From: Marchantia polymorpha subsp. ruderalis
Taxonomy: Eukaryota > Streptophyta > Marchantiopsida > Marchantiales > Marchantiaceae
NCBI GenBank assembly: GCA_037833965.1
Contig: AP031356.1
Span: 2,998,501 to 3,062,500, forward strand
Direction: 5' to 3'
Length of the DNA: 64,000 bases
Notes under the pieces: generated by a model
What the model was told of the DNA's origin: nothing
The model's database searches: none
The model's input: only the letters and a program-made list of their open reading frames with translations
In this document: piece after piece, positions 50,881 through 63,029 of the stretch
Position numbering within the stretch: position 1 is the first letter of the stretch
Layout: every line of letters begins with the position of its first letter
Translations under genes and position numbers: made by a program

Positions 50881-51557
50881 GCTCGTTCGCGGCATCGTTG
50901 GCTATGGTCTGTAACCAGCTGAGGTGTCGGACACGTACCTCAAAACCTGCAAATGTTTGATGTTATATGACTGTAGCCAATGTTATACGCTGTGAGATGC
51001 GGATGTCAAGAAGAGCTTCGCAGTCCCCCATGCTGGAAAATTATAGAGAATCACTCGCGCGCAATGTAAGAGGAGACCTTCAAAATTAACAAACAAGGTT
51101 TTTTAGGATATTTCATAATTTCATCACATACGTCTCGTTATAGGTCAGCGCTTCGGCGTTTTCGGTCAAGACATCTAAAAATAGAGACGGAATGTTTCGG
51201 TCAAGTTATGAGATGCGTAAGTTCTTGTCTTCTATAATAAGCCAAGAATGCTTAAATATATATGAGGCAAACTCTTAGAAATAATTCTTATTTGAAAATG
51301 ATATTCATTAGTAGAAACTACAGAATACGAGTGGAGTGAGAACAACGAAACTAAGATTCATGGCAGCATGTATCATCACCTTTGCATCTGACACATGAGA
51401 TCATATTTTTATTGAGACTTTGTCTTTGTGTTGAACCATATCTTGTTTTGCTTGTACAATCAAATGAACACTCACCCGAAGTTAAGGTGTACATCACTCT
51501 TCTAACTAAAACTCAGTTCTAGATTCATTGGTAATTTAACGATTGTCAGGCTGATTA

Positions 51558-51857
51558 GTGCCTACCTTCAGTCCTTCAGGCCAATTTATTTTCTGTCCGA
51601 ATTTTGAGGTGAGTAGTAAATTAGAGCTTAGCCTGTTGGCCTTCACAAATCCGAACTGTCGCATTTACTTTGGACCAGATATCTCTTCTGGTGAAACTCC
51701 TCCGAAGATGAATCCGTTTGTATTTGAAGAGAAAGGAACATGTTCTGCCAACACCAGGACACATGGGATATCAATGCTAAGTGGAACCACGAAGCATCCA
51801 GTTATAATCAACTTCTCTTGTGGTGCTTTACAGTTTATTTCGATTGCCAAGATCTGA
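51558..51857 (+). other. Unassigned ORF of 99 codons
   Basis: An open frame with some ordered composition (GPDISSGETPPKMNPFVFEE) but no recognised family. It lies between the fragment families and could be an exon of the same decayed gene. I cannot support a function, and chance is possible. Confidence 0.25.
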
Positions 51858-52063
51858 ATTTCTACATAGTCTCTCTGATGTCCTACGGATCTCAGAAACT
51901 TGTGTTAGATTGTAAGTAGTAATCTAACGTCAGCAGATCGAGTACAATCATATGCGAGAGATTGTGCCAATTAGAAACAACTTTCACATTTCCCTTTGCA
52001 TCAATCCCTTTGATTTTGGATTCCTTTGGTGGATCCTTTGTTCGTGAAAGTATCCTATAACAT

Positions 52064-52255
52064 ATGACGGACAAAGACTTAATTTCTCGTAAAGTTGATT
52101 CTACTGGGCATGAATGTGATGTCATGTTCAGGCCTCGAGCACCAAAAACCTCGGACAACTTGAGACTGCAAGTTCTACATCCACAGCCCGGCAAGCATAT
52201 TCCAAACCAGATCAGAGTATATCAACTCAAACGCGGTATTCGTTTATTAGATTGA
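52064..52255 (+). pseudogene. Fragment with DNLRLQVLHP motif
   Basis: A 63-codon stretch related to 49969-50292 (minus strand), sharing the R-x-R, D-N-L and QVLHP motifs. It ends at a stop. It is a member of an unidentified, scrambled gene family. Confidence 0.4.
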
Positions 52256-52757
52256 CCCCATGACATAGCATTGACGGTGATATCTCGATATTGTTCCCGT
52301 GATCGTGACCTGGAAAGATATCATATAGATTTATCAGGGTCATAGAGGTTCAAGTCTCTCACAGCTTTGCTGACGAGCACACTGATCACTGAGCTGATTG
52401 TGATAACGTTAACGTATCCGTCCAACATCCTCGTTACCATAAGTCACAGGTTGATCACCTCTATGGAGACTGCAAGGCAAGGACCCAATCGCAAGTATTA
52501 GTTCAGGGAACATACATCTGGAATCAAGTCCAGAGTACGTAGCATTCATTCTCTTGCAGCTTTCCACAGATTCTTCATCCAAAACCGAGCAGAAGATATT
52601 GAGGGCATGAATTCGTGAATGTCGTAGGCGGAGTATTTTATCGATTTTAGAACGGTAATCATTAATAGATATTCTGAATTCCGTATATCGGAAGAAACTT
52701 AGTAAATATAGATATGTATGAGGCATAACTAGTGCTGATGAGAACTCGAAGACACAG

Positions 52758-53228
52758 TCAAAGGCCCCAAACGAGAACTCGAATGAAACTAACAAGAATG
52801 GACACAAGAGCTACGACAGCAATCGTGAATGCAAGGTCCAGTACGACTGACACTGGACCATTGAGAAGGCCCGTGATGGTTACGGGCAGACCTGTTGCGA
52901 CCGAGTTCGTGCGGAGGACATTGTTGGTCACATTCGAAAGAATGAGCGCTCGTCCCACTTGCGATGTGTCACCGAGCACCGTGCTCTGTAGAGGCAAGTT
53001 CACTTGCCCATCGACGGTTTGAAAGTTTCGGATGAGGAACTGGCCAGCAGGCGCAATGTGCCGTTCAGAATCTCGAAGATCAGAACTTCCACGGGGCTAA
53101 GATTGGTGACTGTGATAACTGGCGTCGAAGTTGCTGGTGGTGGGGGTTGCGCAGCCACTGGGCTCCATGCCCAGCGACCAGTACAGCTAAAGCTGCCACC
53201 AGAAGGACGGCAGTTTTGGGGACCATGG
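52758..53228 (-). pseudogene. Secreted-protein-like gene, copy 3, frame-disrupted
   Basis: The ATG at 53228 starts a good signal peptide (MVPKTAVLLVAALAVLVAGHG). The following protein-like sequence lies in different frames: NLSPVEVLIFEILNG in one, then NFQTVDGQVNLPLQ, SQVGRALILSNVTNN and a hydrophobic C-terminal segment (AFTIAVVALVSILVSF) in another, ending at 52758. The simplest reading is a small secreted or membrane-anchored protein disrupted by at least two frameshifts; unseen introns are an alternative. Copies 1 and 2 share its 5' part. I do not recognise the family. Confidence 0.5.
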
Positions 53229-54814
53229 CTGTAGCTGATACTAATCTGAATGAGCTACCGAACAGGAAGGCTGTGAGCGATGGTGAAACAGAAGTGGTAC
53301 ACAATGGATTATGTAGGGAGTGCTTTTTGTCTCATCTGCACCAACAATCATGCAGAGGGTTGGAATAGCTTTCGCTGTCGTGGATTCTCGTCTTCCTTCT
53401 TTCTTTAGAAACTGAGTCCTGAACCGTCCCTGTGATCATGGACGAAATGGCATGAAAGTTTCTTCAACTTATGGGCAAATCTCATGAGCATTTGTACTAA
53501 ACATTTTGAGGTTCATGGTCAGTGGAAGTTTGTTCTTGAATGTGGTTCAACTGAAAGTTAGTGCATCGAATTCTATTTATTGATCATGAAAAGTGTAAAA
53601 AGCATTTGTTACATGTTCTTAGAATGTAGTGCTTACCTTCATCAAGTTTCAATATAGTGGAACCACGGCTGTGAATTTTATTTTTATTCCTTTTTTAGCA
53701 GCGAGCAAATTCTTTTGAAAATTTTCGGTACGAATAATTTGAACAGTTTTCATTATAATACTGAATGTTTTGTATTATGCTGTAGGTAAGATGGTAGGAA
53801 AATACGGATCTCGGGTTTGTCCATGTCCATTGTAAAAATTTCGCACGTTTGCCCAATAAGCACTATTGAAAAAATAAAAGGTTGGACTTGTGAAGTCCAT
53901 TCAGAGGTTTTTACATTATGTGAAATGTGCCAATAAAGAGCAACTTGAAAATTTCATTTTGTGTACCCACAGGCAGTTTGGTGGACATCAGATGTCACGT
54001 CGTCCTCCATGTTACACTTTTTCCACTTCTCACTAGTTGCAACATGCTCATGTTCAATGAAAGAATGGCTACAATGAACCAAAATGAGTAAGACGCCTCA
54101 TTATTTTTAAACACTTGACTAGAGGATCGACTTATTTTTTTCAAATGAATCTCAAAGGCATCTCATGAGCTCTATTTCATACAATCTTTGAGATATATTA
54201 AATATTTGAATGTTAAAAATAAATTAATGCATAATTTAATTGATGTTAATATTGCTGAAGGTTGAAATTCAATATTAATTTTTTAATTTTTTTTAAAATA
54301 TTAAATTCAATATTTAAATATAAATTTAAGTAAATAATTCTCGAATAATTTTTCATTCACTTGATAAAAAAATCCTTATACAATTATTGTCTTCATTTTT
54401 GAAGACAATATTGAAAGAATATTTCAAGTAGTAATATGAAAATTTCCTATAACAATTTACACCTTCCAAAAAGTCTTGCATTGTAGATTTTGATTTAAAC
54501 TTCAATTAAAAAATATTAAAAAAAAAAATCAAAAAATCAAATCTACTTTACAGATATAAATTATTGTTTAATATTCATAAAAAAATTATTTTTTTGTTAA
54601 GTCTTCTTATTCAAAATTGTTCATACTTAAAACAAAAATATGTCAATCACACTAACAAAAATTATAACAATCTGTCTTGTTAAAGATTCAGTCAGATGCT
54701 CTTTATTTCATTCAAAGTTGTTTCACTATTATTTTTCAAATGTGAATAGATTAAAAGATCTGAACAGCATTCATAAACTCAATTAATTTTTTTATAAATT
54801 AAAAAATTTGAAAT

Positions 54815-54937
54815 TTAAGACCATTCTAGTGCTCCTTTTCGCCATGCATATATTAAACCAATTATCAAAATTAAAATAAAAATAAAAGCTTCAATAAAAG
54901 ATGATATACCAAAATTATAAAAACTCATAGCCCAAGG
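54815..54937 (-). pseudogene. ndhC: Nuclear copy of plastid ndhC 3' end (NUPT)
   Basis: The minus strand encodes 40 residues beginning [14 protein letters not shown] and ending [14 protein letters not shown], then stop. That is the conserved C-terminus of NADH dehydrogenase subunit 3 (NdhC) of chloroplasts. The overlapping ATG in GAATGGTCTTAA would be the ndhK start, as in land-plant plastid genomes, and reads MVLNFKFF before a stop. Upstream of the Pro codon the similarity ends abruptly at 54937. It is a short plastid-to-nucleus transfer; the AT-rich surroundings may include more plastid DNA that I cannot identify. Confidence 0.85.
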
Positions 54938-55890
54938 AGCTCAAAAAAAAAACAATTATCATATTATTTTTTGTATTTGTTTAGAGGATTTAATCTAGGG
55001 TTATAAAGAAAATTATTTGCTATTTAAATTTCGTAAAAAAAAATAGTTAAAAAATTATTCATTTTTTTAATGGTAAATTTTAAGTAAATTCATCGCAAAT
55101 ATACTTAAAAAAAAACCATCGAAATAGAGCAAAAACCTAAAGGATAAACAAAATCAAAATACAGACAAGAAATGAATTCATTGAGAACATAAAAATTTAT
55201 TGGCTGTATAGCTATATTACATAAATATGATAAGAGCATTAATTTTTCTATAAAAAAATTCTGGCTATAGATGGCAACTAACACATCAGAAAGTTCAAAA
55301 CTAAGAGATAAATTTTAATCAAAAAATATGAATGCATCAAAGTCTATGAAAAAATTAAGATTATTTTTACATTTAAAATTTCTCATACTAGAAGCGTTGA
55401 TTTATCTTAATATGAGATTGAGAAGACAAAATGATTTTCATGATTATTTGAAAATATTTATTACAACCTAGTGTTTTTGAAAGAAGATTTAAGAAATAAT
55501 ACATTCATATCAGCTCTACAACAATATTTTTGAAAAATGTTTAGATTCACAAGATCAAGAGATTGTGAGGCTTTGTTGTTGAACATTGAAGTATTTATAT
55601 ATTTCAAGCTTCATTGAGTTGTTTCGCAAATGTACGTTAAGGCTGCTTATCATTGTTTCACATGGAGATGCTTGTGAATTTTCATTGATAGTAAATCAAT
55701 TTTATTAAAATAGTTGTAATATATATAATCTACGATTTATCCTAAATAGAGAGGAATAATTCATTCTTATTGTCTGTCATCGACACTGAACACATTCATT
55801 ATATGAGAAACCTTTACTAACCATAATTCATCTCGAGGTATCATGCGTAAAAAAATGGATTATGATGTAAAGTATCAAACATGGAATCCA

Positions 55891-55979
55891 TTCCCTTTTC
55901 CTAATGATTGGTTATGATTAGTGATTGGTTATGATTAGCTTACTCCACCTAGTGATAATTAATCACAAGGAAAAGGGAA
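55891..55979. repeat. Small inverted repeat enclosing a 17-bp tandem repeat
   Basis: TTCCCTTTTCCT (55891-55902) is the exact reverse complement of 55968-55979. Between them TGATTGGTTATGATTAG occurs twice in tandem (55905-55921, 55922-55938). Confidence 0.75.
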
Positions 55980-58900
55980 GTAAGAGGAACCTAAACCCAA
56001 AGGAGGGTGTTGACAGCGAACTTGTGATGCTCGGCTTTGATCAAGAGGGAAAAGAATTAATTTTAGGCTTTTGCTGCAGTTTTTAAGGTGGACACGTTGA
56101 AGTCGTTTTTGACACGTGCTTCTCAAATCGCTATGAGCAGTAAGTGCCAAAAGTTTCTGGAGAATAAACCATGTTGAGAAAATTTCTATATTCTCAAATC
56201 GAGAATAAATATAAAAGTTTCAGATAACATCTCCGGAGGACTTTTGAGCTCGCCACGGGCTTACGCAGGCTCCATTAGCCTATAAGTCCAAAATCGACAC
56301 ACTTCTCCAACGACAACAAGACTTTTTCGATCCACATCACATTAAAAGTTTCATTATTGCAAAAGGAGATGATAGATTATAAAATAAACTATTCAAATCC
56401 TTGATTTTTATGAATCACGAGGATTAAAAGTCGTACACAAACACAAGAAAGCTTTTTAAATGTCAAACCCAGGAAATATGAGTGACAACTATCAAATATA
56501 AAATATACATTTAAACTGCGAAAACTTTATGAAAGGTTGCAATCATCACCTGACAATGTGGAAAAAGTAGCTCCTGGACCCTGCTGATACCAGAACGTAC
56601 ATTCTTTTGCAGTAGCTGTTTTCAATCGAATTATGTCACCGTTTGCATAACACGTGGATGCCATGAAGAGAATTTGAAAATACCTACGAGGCACAATCGA
56701 CTATGGCGCTGTGTGGCGATCTGTTCAGAAGTGAAGGAGAGTGTGATATTGATGAATTTTTAAACAGACGGGGACGAGGCTTCAGAGCACAAGGGGCCGA
56801 TTGAACCTCGAGGGGTATATCCTTATAGACAGCGTACCCAATCACATTGTCAAGTAAATAACAACCAGCCGTTGCATGCTGATAAACAGAAGCAACGTAT
56901 CGTGCTTTTACTGAAGGTGCGATGAAGCTTGCTGGCTGATCAACAGCCAGGAAGCTTGTGGAGTGAGAAACGTAGTGCTGAACCTGGGAGTTTCAGACAC
57001 AAATTTATCAAAAGTCTGGTGTCACATCAGGAGCAGATTTGTAAACGTTCCAAAATCACATGTCAGGTTAAGCACATAGAGGTACACTAGCTTTCCAAGA
57101 GCTGGCAAATTCTTCAAGTCTAAGTGGATCTAACTCATGTTGCATCTCATCTCATCTCATGTTGGAATCTGGAATGTCATGCTCTTCCTCTCATTGTGCA
57201 GGAATATTTCATCACATTTCTATTCGAGATCCTCTGAAGGATTAACAAAACTGCCCCAATCAAGATGAGGAATGAATCTTTTAAGCCTGGATATTGAGCT
57301 GCACCTCGAAATGACTAATGCTTCACATGGAACTTGAGTGTGACACTGATTGTCTAGAATACTCCAAACTGTTTGTTCTTTGGTGGTTTGGTAGTTTTTA
57401 ATACTGTACATAAACCCACACCATTAGTAGTTGCAGCGTGTAGAAGAGGTGTTGGACAGGATTAACCCTCTATATCTCTATTTGTAGTGTAGTTTTTAAG
57501 AATCTCTAATATCGACAAATATCGATACCTTTAGACTATAGATTAGATGATGATTAGGATCTTAGGTGGTGAAGTGCTTGGACTTGAATTCGTCAACCCG
57601 TATGCCGAATGTCCGAAATTCTCTGGACGGTCAAATACGAACAGTGCACAGTATTTTCTTCTTGTCCTCACTGTTATGACCAGCTTAATTGGCAGTACAT
57701 ACAAAGATTCTTGGAATATCAAAAGTAATCCTCTCCTGATATTGAGATATCGGTCCCTGAGAGGCGAATCTTTCATCCTGGCCTGGATGTAATCTGATTT
57801 GCATTGTCCGAGATCTGATATTATGATTGTATGTCGAGAGCAGTCTTAAAATTTGCAGTAAACTAGCATACCATATTGGAATACCAATTTATTGGGATTC
57901 TGTGTAAGCCAGGATCAAGGGAAAGCTAGACGTATATAGCGTTTGAAGGCATCATTCATGCTACGATAAGTATGTAGCATTTTCATAAGAAGCTTCGTGT
58001 CCTCACCTCGAGCTTCGGGAACCTTTCCTCACGTAGAGAACCTAGAATTTCTCACCCACCGGCTGATTTACATCCAGACACGTAGTCATTCAAGCTTGTG
58101 ACGTTATCTCTCTCAGTTTTATAAAGTCAGTCGGTGAAGGAAAACTACTAGCTCATTGAATGTGGACAACAGTGTTAACTGCTATCTTAGCAGAAGGGTA
58201 GGGATTCACACAACTTAGCAAGTCTATTTTCATTATGAGATGTTTCGGTAATCACTGAGTCGATACCGAAAACTTTTACTCTTCACTGAACTTTTAAAGA
58301 TAGGTCGGTGATTGCTCGAATGAAGGGATGGTGTTCCTAGGGACAGAATGAAAGATGACAAGATTGGTCGTCTGCTTGTGGACAGATGATTTCCATTCCC
58401 TTTGGTTCACTTTTGTCATTCTAAAGTTTCATACGCTGTCCTTGATTAGAATTCAGTAGAACGCTCCTTCGATAAATTTAAGAATGAATGTAGAGAAGGT
58501 ATCATCAGAGAACAATTTGGAAGTTCTGTGTATCGATTTGATTAGATTTCAAGTTCATGGGATTTTGACTTGATTCAATTAGAAGAGACCGAGGCAGTTC
58601 TCATTCACAGCCAGAGTTTTCATGATGTTTGTTAATAAACACTACTTGTCGGTCCAGGGATGTGATCGATCGTTTGTGGAATCATAGCATTTTTTAGTGA
58701 TGCTAAAAGGATCTGCCGTTCCAAAACTCGTGATCAGCTCCATCGCTGCTTGTCTGGCGCACGTCCTTGTATTATACTTGTTTCGTGTTCAAGACGCCCT
58801 TGATATTCACTGGAGATCCATGTGCTGTCGGTTTTTCATACTCTTTCCTTGTGACCCAGATTCTTGTCTATGAGGCTTATTCTGAATCTAGATCTACGGA

Positions 58901-59720
58901 GAAAGCATGACCCAGATCCGGAAAACCGGGAGGTCGATATATTCTTGCAGTTCTTCGCCTTCGCTTATGATCATATGAGTAATTAAGTATGCAGAGATCG
59001 GGTAGGATTCGCAATTTTCATCACGTTTGATTTGAATTGATGGAATCGTATAAGCCTAAGTATCGCGATCGAATGGTGGTCATCGTGTTGTAAGTCAGTC
59101 CGAGTGAACATGAGTCCCCACCGAAGTCCTACACAAGAAACTGAATGTACGCCCAGCGTGGCAATGTGCATGTTCAGCTGGTGAAAGTAGATCCTCAGTT
59201 GGTGCAGATGCTCAGGGTTCCATATTCCATATGATAGCGTGGCCGTGACTCGAGGACAATATCTCGAGGACGCAGTTTGCAATTCTGCTTCTGCCAAGAC
59301 TTTGGCCAATTCCTTCTCCATGATAAGATGGATAGCTTTTCTAAACTCTTGACTCTGAACTCCATGAGCTCTGATTTGGCACACACGTTGACTTCTAGTT
59401 GGTAATCTCAGCACGGGCGGTCTTGAGATTACTGGACACCTAGTCCAAAATTCACAAGAATAAGGTCTTCATGATGTCAGAGCGTCCACCTATAATTGAA
59501 TTTTTAGTGGACGCCATGAAAGTGCGGGCAGTGGAGCTCCCCGTAACGACATTGTATGGCTGCAGAAACGGGAGAGCCAGAATATTCTGCGGAATCATCA
59601 CGGTCATGCCCTGTCTGCAGTGGGCTGTAAGAATGTGTAACCGATTGATCTATTTGCTGCAGATGGCTAAAAGCGTCGCCACCTAGTCAAGAATAATTTA
59701 ATTCTAGCCATGTATATGTG

Positions 59721-59766
59721 TATATATATATATATAACCTATGGTCTAGATCAGAGGTCTAGATCA
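59721..59766. repeat. (TA)8 microsatellite and a duplicated 11-mer
   Basis: TA repeats at 59721-59736 are followed by GGTCTAGATCA at 59743-59753 and again at 59756-59766. Confidence 0.8.
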
Positions 59767-62237
59767 TATATTTCAAACCCCGTGCTACTTGGCGGGGAAT
59801 GTTGCAATAATTCTCCTTCGCTCTGCACAATTGTGATGATTGACCTGCAGGACGCATAAAGGCATAAACCCCGCTGGGTAGGCCCCCATGCCCGTAATCA
59901 GAGCTCCAGTGCTCCAGACAATATGATTACACCACACCAACCATAGCCAACATCGAGGATGAGCGCGATCTTTGTATCATCTACATGCACAACCACCCCT
60001 TACTATCAGATATTCTTCAGCTCGAACTTCAGAATTGTATACAAAATAATTCCGTTGTTGCCTTCCTGAATTCTTAGTCCTAGAAAGTGCGCTTCATGTT
60101 GACAAAGCGCGATGCTCGTAATGTTCTCGACTTTCTTCCTTCCATCTTTGTCTTCATTCACGAGCACGCTCTGTAACAGAACGACTATTGGCTACTCAAA
60201 TAAAACTTGCCGCAATTATCTGGTCATCATTCCATCATTCCTTTCGCTAGTACAATCTATCATTAGAGGTCAGAACTGCGAGATACAGTTATTTTTCTAT
60301 GAGATTTTGAAATACGTGAAGGTACTTTAAGATAAAGGTTGCAAATTAATCGATTGAGGGAAATAATACATAATCATTTCGGAAGACAGAATCGAATCAT
60401 GGTACTTTATAGAAGAAGAATCAACGCTCTTGCACTTCTCTCGCGTGCTAGAAAACCTTGTTCGCCAGGTTGCCGTCATGGCAGGCTTAGTGAAAAAAGG
60501 TGTCGAAATAGTGTATTTATTCAATTTACTTATGTCGTTTAACTGCTATTGACGCGATTGATGGAGAGAGGAGAATAAGTTAGGGCTGAGATAAGTTCTC
60601 TTTTATCGCATGGCTCTATTTTCCCGTGTATGGGTAGTGAATAACCAATTTATGTTTATTTTCCATTGGTCTTTGGAATGAATACATTTGGGGGTTTCAA
60701 TATAGTTTCTCAAATTGGATGAATGGGTTGAGTTTTCTTTTTCAATTTTGTCTCAATTATTGTGCTTTTGTTGGATGGTCTTTGTTATTAAATTTCTTTT
60801 CTGATTCATCAATTTATATATTTTGGAATAATTTCAGGATATAAAAAATTGTTTTATCTCCTCTCTAATTTTTTTTAATGCATTTTATTCTCTTCTTTTA
60901 GTTTTAATCATCGTCAATATAAATTCCATTTTTTCATCTCAAATTCTATGCATTGTTTCTGTTTTATTTTTATTTAAAATCTTCAAATCTTTAATCAATC
61001 AGCTGAAAAACACTATTCTATAAATCTTGATCATAAATTATTTGAGACTAAGTAAACGATGATATTTTTCATTAAAATCTTTCTGGTTAGAATTTGAGTT
61101 TTTATAATTAGATCATTGTTATAGCTTAAATTATATTTTAATTTTCATCCCTACAACTTTATTCCTTATTATCATTTTTTTTGAAGTATTTTTCGCGAAA
61201 TTATTTATATATATATCATTGTGATTTCCTCCCTCATTGGATCACAGTCTAGATTCTAGCACAATGCTGCTATGAAAGTAAAAATCTCAACTCTTACACA
61301 TACAATATTGATTCATTTATAGTCATTTGGCAGTAAGGTATATTTGAAAACACTGAATTCGGCCTTTTATAGCTATAAACACCTCGTGTTTGTTTGTAAA
61401 TGCTTGTGGTATCTGACTTGGTACATTTTTTATTTGCAAAAAATCTGCTATAGTTTTACACATAAATGTGTATCTTCAGAAATTTTTTTCTAAAATTTGT
61501 AAATGCAGCATTTTTTTAATTTAGTCATGGCCGATTGGAACAATTTTTGTTCAAGTAAAAAAAACCCTTTCGGCATTTTTTCTTTTTTGCATAACTATTT
61601 TAGATGCAACATGTCTTCATAACTCAATATCACGTGAAGAACAACCTTTAATAGATATAGCATAGCTATTCATGATGATATTAAACTTTCAGCTGTAAGA
61701 GATGACATATGAAAGAAACGTTTAATCTCCATCGAGAAAATATTGATTTGTCACAAAAAATGTTTAGGAGAAGTCTTGAATCGATTCGACTGTTCCATAC
61801 TTTTTGGATATTGATTGTACACATGACATAAGTTTAACATAGTTATACAGTAAAAATGTTCTTCAATGGATGGAAAGTAAAACAAACACCTCCGAGGAAG
61901 TTGCAAATTTTGAATTGAAAAAATTTGTAACCTTTGTACGTTTTGAATCTTAAAATTATAGGAAGCCATTCACTTCTATACTCACATGTTTGTGCCAAAT
62001 CGAAGAGCATACTTCTCAGGTGGAAGTATATCACCTTCTTATTAAAAAAAAACATCTTATCAACGAACAGGATTCATGTTTACATAATTTACTTCGTAAC
62101 CAAGCACTTTGTTAGCCGTTAAGTTTCATCCATGTTAGTTTTGATCTGAATTATACATCCTTCTTGCTAGATAACCTCATTAATCTCACAGGATTCAACA
62201 TTGAGCAATCTTTGTTGTTCAAGGTTATTGCCATTCT

Positions 62238-62272
62238 ATTGTATAGGGCTATCTTAAATAGCCCTATACAAT
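62238..62272. repeat. Perfect 15-bp inverted repeat with 5-base loop
   Basis: ATTGTATAGGGCTAT (62238-62252) and its exact reverse complement (62258-62272) enclose CTTAA. It lies about 0.6 kb upstream of the MATE promoter. No terminator-like T-run follows and its role is unknown. Confidence 0.85.
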
Positions 62273-62389
62273 GGTTTCTTAACGTTTCATTAGAGTTGGC
62301 ACGAAGTTAACAGCATATCACCAGTTGTAAAACAGATATTTCGGCAGTAAGAATCGATTATAACTCATGGGCTGCTCGGATTAATCTTC

Positions 62390-62629
62390 ATGCTGCAGGC
62401 GCCTAAGCCCCGCACACAAAGTGGCAATATTCGCAAAACTCGAGGCGATCCCTTGGATTCAGCGATGGCAACAAGTGTCAACCAGCGACCTTTTCCACCT
62501 GCACTGATTCAGAAGCAGCGCATTGCCCTGGACCCACTAAATTGGCGAAATTGGAGAAGGAAGGCTGAAGTCGCTCGATCTGCCGCTGTGTGTGTCGTGT
62601 GCACCTCGGAGCGGCTCAAGGATTATTAA
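62390..62629 (+). other. Unassigned ORF of 79 codons upstream of the MATE gene
   Basis: An open frame in a stretch of higher GC than the AT-rich region to its left. The composition is plausible for coding (Arg-rich, WRNWRRKAEVARS) but I recognise no domain and see no TATA box or splice pattern around it. It may be an exon of a neighbouring gene or chance. Confidence 0.2.
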
Positions 62630-62845
62630 AAGCCTCTGACCGGCACCATCTGGGACCTGACTCGCAAGCACTGCAACGACATTGCTGCTCGGCCGTAGAG
62701 CTGAGACCGGCGACAAAGGCCTCAGAGGTCCAGGTGATGCCTGACAGAGCAATCACTGGGAGGTCCTGCATTTGCTCCTCAAAACACTGCCTGCTTCTGT
62801 CGACTGTCAGCTGAACCCACACCTCCATCACCGGGCGTTCTCGCA

Positions 62846-62853
62846 TATATATA
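62846..62853 (+). promoter_or_regulatory. Probable TATA box of the MATE gene
   Basis: TATATATA lies 184 bases before the start codon at 63030. It would leave a 5' leader of about 150 bases. Confidence 0.5.
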
Positions 62854-63029
62854 CTCCAGTGCTGGACTCGAAAGCCAGTCCCAGCAGCAGCCGTTTTCTC
62901 GAACGCTTGCTCCCGAACGAATGACTGGATGCAACTGATTTGCAATCCGCATTCCAAATTCGTCGACGTTCAAATTCGCTTCGGAGGGCTCGATAAGAAG
63001 AAAACGCTTAGATTTGAAGGCACTCAAAA

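Larger units (their letters stand above)
49917..53400. other. Region of decayed gene fragments
   Basis: This stretch is lower in GC than the retroelements and has no intact gene that I recognise. It holds at least two families of fragments, each present in both orientations: three signal-peptide-like starts (50280, 50640, and 53228 on the minus strand) and two fragments containing DNL-x-x-QVLHP (minus strand at about 50292-49969, plus strand at 52064-52255). They are listed separately. Remaining parts show nothing recognisable. Confidence 0.5.
53401..62389. other. AT-rich intergenic region
   Basis: About 9 kb of AT-rich sequence. Apart from the plastid fragment (54815-54937), short repeats (55891-55979, 59721-59766) and a hairpin (62238-62272), I see only short ORFs without family resemblance, for example 57547-57792 and, on the minus strand, 58983-59414. 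I found no tRNA, rRNA or transposon termini. Confidence 0.5.

Noticed and set aside
52758..53003. Similarity of GDTSQVGRALILSN to the C-terminus of Cu/Zn superoxide dismutase
   Set aside because: Only a few residues agree and the metal-binding histidines are absent.
57547..57792. 81-codon ORF with a hydrophobic segment
   Set aside because: An antisense ORF of similar length covers the same bases, and there is no family resemblance or supporting signal.
58983..59414. 143-codon minus-strand ORF as a gene
   Set aside because: No recognised domain, no promoter or splice context, and it lies in AT-rich intergenic DNA with many short ORFs.
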